Source: Sepiola atlantica (taxonomy: Eukaryota > Mollusca > Cephalopoda > Sepiida > Sepiolidae). Taken from it: a stretch of 64,000 bases of DNA. The first letter of the stretch is position 1; every line of letters starts with the position of its first letter. The stretch lies in NCBI GenBank assembly GCA_963556195.1, contig OY744516.1:29901183-29965182 (forward strand), written 5' to 3'. The notes beneath the pieces are model-generated. The model saw only the letters and a program-made list of their open reading frames with translations. It was not told the DNA's origin and searched no databases. Position numbers and translations under genes: made by a program. Shown one piece after another: positions 55,434 to 64,000 of this stretch.

Positions 55434-56258
55434 CTCACTAGGAGTTCTCACACATGTAATCATCAGAGATTACTCACTGATAATGTTCCATGGAGACTGG
55501 GTGACAAGTCTCTCCAGATTTCCAGTGCTATCCACCTCTTTCGATAACCTTTGCAAATAACTTTGCGTTATCGTAACAGTCGCTTACCATTGGTTTCTCA
55601 CTGGCAACGACAGTTGGTCTTTTCTGGAATTTAGGTGGCAATAAGCCTCTTTAAGGTCACAGTACTCTCCCCATTCATCCAGTAGAGGTCTGGTCAGTTC
55701 TCTCTCTCTCTCCTCAGTCCTACCATCCTCTCTGGCCCTTCACGACTATTTTGTGCGGTATCAGCTGAGCCTGATGCCTTTTGGGGGCGGCGGGTGGGTG
55801 AGGGCAAAGTTTATAAGATTTCTTGCAGTTTCAGTTCTCTTGGATTCAAGTGGTGTTTATTCTGTCATTTTGTTTTATTTCTGTTGCAGTTTCCATGTGG
55901 CTGGTTCGTGTTTGTAGTTTATGTGCGTTGGTTTCTGCATTCGATGATTTAACTTAAGATTACAGCTGTTTTCATTATTGCTGTCCGTTGCATAGCCCCA
56001 ATCTTCCCCTTGATTCCAATTTCTCCTAGTCTTTTTTCAGTTTTTGGGGACTGTTCCGAGTGCTCCTATAATCATTGGTATTATATTGACTTTCTGCATG
56101 TTCAATATAACTTTCGGTTCTCTGGCAAGCTCTTCGTTTTTCCGTCTCTTTGATCTTTACCCTGTGGTCTTCAGGGAGAGAAAAATCTACAAGTTGGCAG
56201 TTTCTTTCCTTCTTGTTAATTATTATAACATCCGGTCTCCTTGCTTGGAGTATATAAA
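55433..56258 (-). mobile_element. R4-like LINE 3' end, copy A
   Basis: Minus strand: 3' UTR (55433-55790) plus the coding end of the endonuclease, with degraded frames. It includes the gacaacatccggtctcctt region and the IPIIVGALGT counterpart. 5'-truncated near 56258. Confidence 0.8.
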
Positions 56259-56333
56259 AGAAAGACGTTAGTGTTATGACTGTTTACATTACTGAGCTTG
56301 AAACCAATGGTACTGATGTTTTACTGTGCCAAA

Positions 56334-56337
<4 letters not shown>

Positions 56338-56398
<61 letters not shown>
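56338..56398. repeat. (TA)n microsatellite
   Basis: About 60 bp of TA with one interruption. Confidence 0.97.
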
Positions 56399-56401
56399 AA
56401 G

Positions 56402-56735
56402 ATAAATGAAAGAAAAAGGATAAACATGTACGAATGACAAATCTATTTTAACTTCGATTGTTCAATGCAAGGTTATCATCAGACTCCATATTTTTTACAC
56501 GCACATTCTCACTCTCCATTACTTAATATTTTTTCAAATTTTGATATTTGGCTTTTCCACTGCCAACTTATCCATCTATGTAATTCCTCTGATGATAAGA
56601 TTTTAATCTTTGAAAAGCCTTGGCTAAAGGAAAGAATAACAAAGATATTTTTACCGAGTACACCTTGCATTGAACAATCGAAGTTGAAATAAATTTGTCA
56701 TTCGTACATGTTTATCCCTCTTATTTCATTTATTT
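56402..56735. mobile_element. MITE-like element with about 72-bp inverted ends, copy A
   Basis: The left arm has ataaatgaaag, ggataaacatgtacgaatga and cttcgattgttcaatgcaag. The right arm is its reverse complement (cttgcattgaacaatcgaag ... ctttcatttat-like). There are about 190 bp of unique centre and no ORF. Confidence 0.8.
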
Positions 56736-56841
56736 TTTATAATTGCTCCATCTCGTATATTGAGCTTAAATCATCTCACTATAGGTTCTATTTACTAAAA
56801 GTATACTTTTAGTTTAATATTTTATTATTTTATATGTATAT

Positions 56842-57182
56842 TAGACCTCTTCAAAATTGACCTTTTTCTTCAAACATATGGAAACTGCTATTATTCCCAT
56901 TCTCCAAGGTCTAAATTAGCTAAATATACCAGTTATTGTGATCTTGGACCTTGGCTATGCCTGCCTCAAGAGCCATGTAATTTTATTGTTGACGTTTTTC
57001 AAAAACGCTGCAAAATATGGGATATTATGTCCTTATTTTCATTGTAGCTTTCCAGAGGTTGATGCTATAGCATTGAAAGTGGTACCAAATGAAAGCTAAT
57101 AAAATTTTCTTGCATATGATAGTAAGCACAATAAAACCCATGAACACCTGTGTAAATTTTAACTAATTTTAATGCACAAACA
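56842..57182. repeat. left terminal inverted repeat of the hAT-like element
   Basis: Pairs with 59816-60146 out to the aatgcacaaaca block, with a short extra ataaaaccc segment near 57130. Confidence 0.92.
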
Positions 57183-57284
57183 GCTGGGACACTACAAAAA
57201 TCAGTTTGGTAGTATGATAGCACTGCACTGACACATATATTGCATAAGAAACTGTCAGATAGGATGTTACTAATACATGTATTA

Positions 57285-59645
57285 TCACTTGTTCAATGTG
57301 GCTTTTTTGAAACTGTCAAATTTTTTCCTGTGGTACTCCACAACTTGTAGTAAGCAGCTTCTTTGCTCTGGGTCACTTGTGATCTGAGTTGCAAAGTCAC
57401 TCATTAGTTTCACACCTCTCTCAGCCACATCATTGGTCACTTTCACTGACCTCACAAACTTCTGTGCATTCCTGTAGCTGTCATTGTCTTCCCAGGTGTC
57501 AGCAGGAGTAGTGAGCCAGTCACATTTCACTCGAAGAGCATCAAACAGAAAGTGAGACTCTGGTCCTACCAGGTCTGTGAGAACTGTAGCTGCATTGATG
57601 ACAGGAAACACTGGCTTGCCTTTCCTGTAACTCTCAGGTTTCTCTGTTTCTGACAGCTTGACTGCGAGCTTCTCTTTTGCAGACTTGGTCATGCTGGCAT
57701 GTGAACTGAACAAGGTGAATGGCACTAGTTCCTGGGTCAGATACCAGCGGTGATTGTTCATTTTCTTGAGAACAGAGGTTGCCAGTTCATAGTCATACTG
57801 CTTGTATTGCAGCATGTTCTTCATAAGCTGGAGGTCATGGATAGGTGCATCAGCTGCAGATGTGGTGGTCACCCAGTGGCTGGTGTAGAATAAGGTCAGG
57901 AACTTGTTCATCCTCTCCAGCTTGAAGATAGTGTCCGTGTTGTATTTTAGTTCCTTGGAAAACATGAGCATCTTCATACAGTAAATGTTCCTGGCCATCC
58001 AGCGGGCTTGGTGAATGGCACCTGGCTTGGCCCAGTGGATACCTCGAGGAGGTTCCTCACCAAGCAGGATCAGGCACAGCTCTGCCACCTCTCTGTAATC
58101 TGCCCTCGGACTTGCTTCCTCAAGGAAATTGCTTAAGACTGCAATTGTGCTTGTCTTCTTCTGTTTCAAGTCTTGTTCAACTAGGCCCAGAACTCTTGGG
58201 TAGTCCTTAACCAACTTGTCCCACTTCTCTTTCACATTGCTGAACATTGGGTTGTCAGGACTCTTGACCTTGCTGAATACAGCCTCCCATACACTTCCAA
58301 TTATTACCTCTGATATGTGATGGCGACAAGCGAAGTAGAATACCTTTTTGCCTAGTTTTTCTTCAATAAGCTTTGCTGCACCCTTGTTGATGCCACTGTT
58401 GCTTGCTGTGGTATCAAATACCAAGCCTACAATGTTGTCTGTGAGACCCCATGCTTCTATCAGTTCCAATGTAGCATTACACTGTTGGATTCCCGTGGAA
58501 CTTTCTATGAAGGGCACACCAAGCAGCTTCCCTTCTTCATACTGTGGAGTACCAGAGACGAGCACTGCAAGACTTTCCACTGGGTATCTTTCACCAAGAA
58601 CATCCCGTAGAAGTTTTCCATCCCAGTGTAGTGTGCAGTAATCTGGCGGACTTTCCTTGAAGTTATTCATGTAACTTTGGCACAAGTTATGACGAGTGTT
58701 TATCCTATTTCGTCTTGTAGTAGAGGCTGATATAACAAAGTCATCAAGATCTGTGCCTCCTGCCTTCAACACTGCAGACACCATGGCTGTAGTCTGGTTG
58801 TCAGAGAGTGACAACCGATCTGCAGTGCTACAAATCTCTTCACTGGTCATAACTGAGTGTGGAAAGTGTAAGGTTATCGTACTTGGTTTTGATGAACAGC
58901 TTGGTGTTGTCTCAGTGTATTCTGAACCCTCACTAGTACCAGAGCCTTGACTGTTCTCTGGGTCTTCATCACTTGAAATTTTCCCAACTTCTGCTGCTGC
59001 AGCAGTCACTGATGATAACATTCTCTCTTCTCTTTCTTCTCGGAAGCTTTTCTCTCTAGACTTCTTCTCAAACACCTTATCATGACCTGACATGTGTGCC
59101 AGGCGAGTTGTCTGTTGGTCCAAGTAGAAATTGACGTTCTCTTCCTTGGTCTCCTTTGTGAGCAGCCTGTTGCTTCTTATCTCCTCCACAACATCCTTTG
59201 CTCCAATATCAAATAACTTGTCTAAGTCCTTCAGAAAGTTAGCTCGTTTCTCTTCCTCTGGTTTGTTATTTCTTCCCTTGTTTTTAACAATTTTCCTGTA
59301 CTTTTCATGGAGGATCATGAAACGGTTGACTGCATTTGGTCTAGTTAGTGTTTTAATCCATGCCATATTCCAGAATGGCAAAACGACATCCACTGTATCA
59401 TGGGCTAAAGACCTATTGTCACTGTTGGGATTATCATTCCTCAAATGCAGGAAATACTGGAACACCTGGCGATTAGTAGGAAGTTGAGAGCCCCTGATGC
59501 TGGAGCTGGGTTGCCCAATGAGATACACATCACTGAATGACCTTGTGGCAGGAGTTGCCACCTTTCTTCTCTTTTCAGTTGGTTCATCCCGTTCACTTGT
59601 ATCGCTGACCACTTTCCCACAGCATAGTTGTCTTCCAGATGCCAT
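57285..59645 (-). CDS. hAT-like transposase, intact
   Basis: 786 codons without interruption, MASGRQLCCGKVV to KKATLNK, starting at ATG 59643-59645. It would move the surrounding element by cut-and-paste. Residues 1-210 are basic and helical, and 215-260 are a Ser/Glu-rich acidic linker. An RNase H-like core follows: HWDGKLL (Asp342), then LAVLVSG and LLGVPFI, then GLVFDTTASNSG (Asp411), then FACRHHISE (440-446), and a late VAERGVKLMSDFA (Glu742). I read Asp342, Asp411 and Glu742 as the likely catalytic triad. It contains no BED zinc finger that I can see, and no obvious hAT dimerisation tail. The same HWDGK/FDTTASN-G/CRHH pattern occurs in many uncharacterised invertebrate proteins. The element's 8-bp target duplication supports a hAT relationship. 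The start codon lies 170 bp inside the right TIR. Its intact frame, unlike every older gene here, suggests recent insertion. Confidence 0.88.
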   Translation of the reverse strand: MASGRQLCCGKVVSDTSERDEPTEKRRKVATPATRSFSDVYLIGQPSSSIRGSQLPTNRQVFQYFLHLRNDNPNSDNRSLAHDTVDVVLPFWNMAWIKTLTRPNAVNRFMILHEKYRKIVKNKGRNNKPEEEKRANFLKDLDKLFDIGAKDVVEEIRSNRLLTKETKEENVNFYLDQQTTRLAHMSGHDKVFEKKSREKSFREEREERMLSSVTAAAAEVGKISSDEDPENSQGSGTSEGSEYTETTPSCSSKPSTITLHFPHSVMTSEEICSTADRLSLSDNQTTAMVSAVLKAGGTDLDDFVISASTTRRNRINTRHNLCQSYMNNFKESPPDYCTLHWDGKLLRDVLGERYPVESLAVLVSGTPQYEEGKLLGVPFIESSTGIQQCNATLELIEAWGLTDNIVGLVFDTTASNSGINKGAAKLIEEKLGKKVFYFACRHHISEVIIGSVWEAVFSKVKSPDNPMFSNVKEKWDKLVKDYPRVLGLVEQDLKQKKTSTIAVLSNFLEEASPRADYREVAELCLILLGEEPPRGIHWAKPGAIHQARWMARNIYCMKMLMFSKELKYNTDTIFKLERMNKFLTLFYTSHWVTTTSAADAPIHDLQLMKNMLQYKQYDYELATSVLKKMNNHRWYLTQELVPFTLFSSHASMTKSAKEKLAVKLSETEKPESYRKGKPVFPVINAATVLTDLVGPESHFLFDALRVKCDWLTTPADTWEDNDSYRNAQKFVRSVKVTNDVAERGVKLMSDFATQITSDPEQRSCLLQVVEYHRKKFDSFKKATLNK

Positions 59646-59815
59646 GTTGTCAGCAGTTCACAAATCTTAACAAATCAGCTTTAACTTACAATCTGAAATG
59701 AAGAGATAAAACATACTTAGTGATAATAAATTATATACATGCATTAAGAGTAACATTTTTGAGATAAAGTCATGTATTATATGATGGCATCCTTTCCAAG
59801 CATAAAAAATATATA

Positions 59816-60146
59816 TGTTTGTGCATTAAAATTAATTAAAATTAACACAGGTGTTCATGTGTTTACTACCATATGCAAGAAAATTTTATTAGCTTTCATT
59901 TGGTACCACTTTCAATGCTATAGCATCAACCTCTGGAAAACTACAATGAAAATAAGGACATAATATCCCAAATTTTGCAGCGTTTTTGAAAAACGTCAAC
60001 AATAAAATTACATGGCTCTTGAGGCAGGCATAGCCAAGGTCCAAGATCACAATAACTGGTATATTTAGCTAATTTAGACCTTGGAGAATGGGAATAATAG
60101 CAGTTTCCATATGTTTGAAGAAAAAGGTCAATTTTGAAGAGGTCTA
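59816..60146. repeat. right terminal inverted repeat of the hAT-like element
   Basis: Reverse complement of 56842-57182. It probably also holds the transposase promoter, since the ORF begins just inside it. Confidence 0.92.
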
Positions 60147-60247
60147 ATGTATATATATATTGTGAAAATATGTTTTAGCATATACTTTCAACCCTATATG
60201 TTTACCAGCCTCTTCCAATTTAAGCTCGATGAATGTCAACTAGTAAT

Positions 60248-60250
<3 letters not shown>

Positions 60251-60311
<61 letters not shown>

Positions 60312-60325
60312 TGCGTGTGTGTGTG
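60251..60325. repeat. (TA)n followed by (GT)n
   Basis: End of duplication copy A. About 30 bp of TA then about 45 bp of GT/GC. Confidence 0.96.
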
Positions 60326-60458
60326 TCTCCACTCTCTTTGTATCTATATTTATTTCTCCACTCACATTTAAAAACTAAAATATTACATTTTTTCTTTAAT
60401 CCTTAGTATACTTGTATCAATTAAATCGTAGAAAGTCTATGGTCTTGTTAGTCTTACA

Positions 60459-61624
60459 GCTTTCGTGACGTCACCAGTTCGGCCGTACCGGGTTCGGTTG
60501 GTCATCTGGTACTGTTCGGGAAAAGTTGCCGTTCTGATGAAGGTTGCCGATGTTGAAACGCCTGGTCCAGCGACTACTGACTCCCACGTTGTGTTTGTTT
60601 AGATGAGTGAGCAATCAACCGGATTTGGTCAGCAACTTTGTCTCGCTGTGAAGAGAAGGGTCATTTCATGCAGAACAGTTGAATTGAAAGAATTAAGTCC
60701 GTAGCGACTTTGTCTGTTTGGTTTTCTTAGAAGAATAATTCTTTTTAAAAATAATTTAAAATAATGTACACTGGGTTGTTTACAGGCCGTTCGATAATCT
60801 CAAAGTGAGTGTTAGTCGTATCGATGGGCGCTAATAATTGATCGTTGTCAGCGAAAATCTGTTCTAAGTTCGGGACAAGAAAAGAACATATACACGAACT
60901 GATATGTTGGGTTCGGTGGGGAAAGTAGAGAGCGAGTCCTTTCGTCACTGACTCTCGTAACTGACTGACTGACATCCCTGATTCTCTGACTGTAACTGTT
61001 CTTTGCTTGACTTTTATCGGGACATACCCCACCCTACCTAATTATAATTTTTCACCCCGAGAAAAGATTTGTATCTACATTCTCCACGGGTCCCTAAAAG
61101 CAATTTCGTCAACAGCTGCCAAACAATTTTATGACCGTTCATTTCTGCCGCGCGTCACTCAAACATAACTCAATTCGTACTAGTATTTTTTTGTGGGGGG
61201 CAATAACTTTACCCTTTCGTAGGGAGACAACAGCTGAAAGATATCAGGACTGTCCCGCAGGGTAATTAACTAGCGACCATCTTTCTCGGACGATCACTTA
61301 AAACCAATTGACCCGATTCAAGATTTAACACTCGACCGTCAGAGTTCAGCTGTCAAGAACCCCTCCCATCCGTGGCCATTCTCATATCGACTATGAGAAG
61401 TTAATTCGTTTTTATCCTATCTTTTGTAAGCCATAAAAAATAATTCGGTTTTCTTTTTCTTATTCTCAGCTGTTCAATTTCGTCCATACATTTTTAAGGT
61501 TTTCTTTCTCTCTATTCATACTAGCGCGGTAATTGTACCATCGACCTTCGTAGACTTACGGTCAACTCATACTGGCGCTGCATCTTGGGCCCCACCCCCT
61601 CCGTGGGGCTTCCCGACACTGTCA
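60459..61624. mobile_element. 1.2-kb solo-LTR-like sequence, copy B (left end missing)
   Basis: Same as 54089-55280 and ends GACACTGTCA followed by CACTTA. The hammerhead-like core is better kept here (CTGATGA at 60534-60540, GAAA at 60555-60558). Confidence 0.6.
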
Positions 61625-61695
61625 CACTTATAATATTGTTCATCGTTGTATTTCTTTGTCCACAGAGTCTACATTTATTTTTTCTGGGTTTTGTC

Positions 61696-62690
<995 letters not shown>

Positions 62691-62768
62691 AAAAGAAAGA
62701 CGTTAGTGTTATGACTGTTTACATTACTGAGCTTGAAACCAATGGTACTGATGTTTTACTGTGCCAAA

Positions 62769-62772
<4 letters not shown>

Positions 62773-62813
<41 letters not shown>
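62773..62813. repeat. (TA)n microsatellite
   Basis: Shorter counterpart of 56338-56398. Confidence 0.97.
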
Positions 62814-62816
<3 letters not shown>

Positions 62817-62817
62817 A

Positions 62818-63150
62818 TAAATGAAAGAAGAAGGATAAACATGTACGAATGACAAATCTATTTTAACTTCGATTGTTCAATGCAAGGTTATCATCAGACT
62901 CCATATTTTTTACACGCACATTCTCACTCTCCATTACTTAATATTTTTTCAAATTTTGATATTTGGCTTTTCCACTGCCAACTTATCCATCTATGTAATT
63001 CCTCTGGTGATAAGATTTTAATCTTTGAAAAGCCTTGGCTAAAGAAAAGAATAATAAAGATATTTTTTACCGAATACACCTTGCATTGAACAATCGAAGT
63101 TGAAATAAATTTGTCATTCGTACATTTTTATCCCTCTTATTTCATTTATT
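62818..63150. mobile_element. MITE-like element with about 72-bp inverted ends, copy B
   Basis: Duplicate of 56402-56735 with a few substitutions. Confidence 0.8.
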
Positions 63151-63350
63151 TTTATAATTGCTCCATCTCGTATATTGAGCTTAAATCATCTCACTATAGG
63201 TTCTATCTACTAACAGTATACTTTTAGTTTAATATTTTATTATTTTATATGTATATATATATTATGAAAATATGTTTTAGCATATACTTTCAACCCTATA
63301 TGTTTACCAGCCTCTTCCAATTTAAGCTCGATGAATGTCAACTAGTAATA

Positions 63351-63436
<86 letters not shown>
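63351..63436. repeat. (CA)n followed by (TA)n
   Basis: TA of this tract serves as the target of the mariner element that follows. Confidence 0.96.
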
Positions 63437-63440
<4 letters not shown>

Positions 63441-64000
63441 GGTGCGTCAGGTATATGAGAACATCGCGTAATGTCGTTATTGTTACGTTATATTAATTAT
63501 TTTTATTCTTTCTTGCAGATAATGAAAAATGGCAGATAATAATGTAACGGAACAAATGAAAAGACAGGCTGTAATTGTCGCAATAAAGGCAGATCATAGC
63601 GATTTACAAATCGCACAATTTCTTAAAGTCGCCCGTTTTGTTTATAAAGTTCGTAGGGAGTTAGAAGAAAATGATGGTGATTGTAAGCAGGTTGCTAAAC
63701 GTAAAAAGCACGACCAACGGTCAGACACGATTAGAACACCTGAATTTATTCATCAAGTTCAGAATATTATTGATGAGAGCCCCCAAAAGTCAATGAGGTC
63801 CATCGCAAAAGACCTGAATGTTTCAGAAGCCACAATTCGAAGGACTGTTCATGAAAATCTTCGTTACAAGTCTTATGTGATGAGGAGAGGCCAGTTTATG
63901 TCCGAGACCACCAAAGAGAATCGTTTGATAAGGTCCAAGAGGCTGTTAAACAAACTGAAACATCCTGTTGAGCAAGGCATGCTTTGGTTTTTCTCAGATG
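63437..64000 (+). mobile_element. mariner-family element, cut by the window end
   Basis: Begins CAGGGTGCGTCAGGTATATG after TA. The transposase frame starts 92 bp in. The right end is outside the window. Confidence 0.85.
63529..64000 (+). CDS. mariner transposase, N-terminal part
   Basis: Open frame of 157 codons from ATG 63529 (MADNNVTEQMKRQAVIVAI) running off the window. Two helix-turn-helix-like segments are visible: residues about 12-45 (IKADHSDLQIAQFLKV), and about 80-110 (SMRSIAKDLNVSEATIRRTVHE), which would bind the TIR. They are followed by LRYKSYVMRRGQFMSE and LLNKLKHP. The last residues MLWFFSD bring the first catalytic Asp of the DD(E/D) core. An upstream ATG at 63522 is out of frame and stops after six codons. 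TTCTTGCAG just before the ATG looks like a 3' splice site. Family is clear; the subclade is not. Confidence 0.85.
   Translation, partial: MADNNVTEQMKRQAVIVAIKADHSDLQIAQFLKVARFVYKVRRELEENDGDCKQVAKRKKHDQRSDTIRTPEFIHQVQNIIDESPQKSMRSIAKDLNVSEATIRRTVHENLRYKSYVMRRGQFMSETTKENRLIRSKRLLNKLKHPVEQGMLWFFSD

Larger units (their letters stand above)
54089..56841. repeat. segmental duplication, copy A (main part)
   Basis: Collinear with 60459-63250: the same solo-LTR-like sequence, LINE remnant, (ATT)n, LINE 3' fragment, (TA)n and MITE. Copy A resumes at 60155-60260 after the hAT-like element. Differences are mainly microsatellite lengths, point changes and a few indels. Confidence 0.92.
56842..60146 (-). 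mobile_element. hAT-like DNA transposon, 3,305 bp, apparently complete
   Basis: Starts TAGACCTCTTCAAAATTGACC and ends with its reverse complement. TIRs are 56842-57182 and 59816-60146, about 335 bp each and nearly identical apart from a short insertion. The 8-bp ATGTATAT lies on both sides (56834-56841, 60147-60154). The duplicate locus at 63241-63275 has one ATGTATAT and no element, a clean empty site. It carries a single intact transposase ORF on the minus strand. An 8-bp duplication and TAG termini are hAT features; TIRs this long are not. Confidence 0.93.

Noticed and set aside
56834..56841. 6-bp target duplication TGTATA for the 3.3-kb transposon
   Set aside because: Shifting the boundary by one base gives a longer exact duplication (ATGTATAT) and TAG...CTA ends, also consistent with the empty site.

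Overview
The window is eukaryotic, AT-rich and very repeat-dense, and I see no convincing host protein-coding exon in it. Its content is that of a large metazoan genome: long (TA)n, (ATT)n, (ATC)n and (GA)n tracts, tRNA-derived SINE-like repeats, Ty3/Gypsy, R4-like and jockey/CR1-like LINE, Penelope-like, hAT-like and mariner sequences. A mollusc, most likely a cephalopod such as an octopus, fits best, but that is inference from repeat style and not from a marker gene.

Layout. 0-9.35 kb: LINE 3'-end remnants, a 57-bp minisatellite (1142-1770), a 21-bp minisatellite (3541-4236), a direct-repeated unclassified element and a degraded jockey-like LINE (endonuclease piece near 7.0-7.4 kb, RT C-terminal piece near 8.0-8.35 kb). 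9.35-25.2 kb: an array of a 76-bp satellite (about 108 copies) split by a 7.6-kb composite Ty3/Gypsy retrotransposon with three LTRs and two internal regions, bounded by a 5-bp target duplication. 25.2-33 kb: a U2 snRNA-like fragment, a Penelope-like GIY-YIG remnant, several foldback/MITE elements in (TA)n tracts, then a compact cluster (31.07-32.38 kb) of short tandem repeats carrying tRNA-like heads and hammerhead-ribozyme folds, then a 5S rRNA-like sequence. 33-42 kb: unclassified repeats, another minisatellite and jockey/CR1-like LINE pieces. 42.2-56.3 kb: two long inverted copies and many 3' fragments of one R4/Dong-like LINE (RT plus restriction-like endonuclease), nearly all abutting (TAA)n tracts, plus a fragment of a second such LINE. 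54.1-63.4 kb: a tandem segmental duplication of about 2.9 kb. Its first copy was split by a 3.3-kb hAT-like transposon with an intact 786-codon transposase, about 335-bp terminal inverted repeats and an 8-bp target duplication; its second copy preserves the empty site. The window ends inside a mariner-family element.

The most interesting signals are (1) the cluster of at least two, probably three, hammerhead-bearing repeat families, two of them in head-to-tail arrangement with cleavage sites 330 bp and 257 bp apart, resembling metazoan retrozymes; (2) the hAT-like element with very long TIRs and a paralogous empty site; (3) the three-LTR Gypsy composite in the satellite; (4) a 60-bp inverted templated insertion distinguishing the two duplicates. 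All mobile-element genes except the hAT-like transposase and the (cut-off) mariner ORF are visibly broken.
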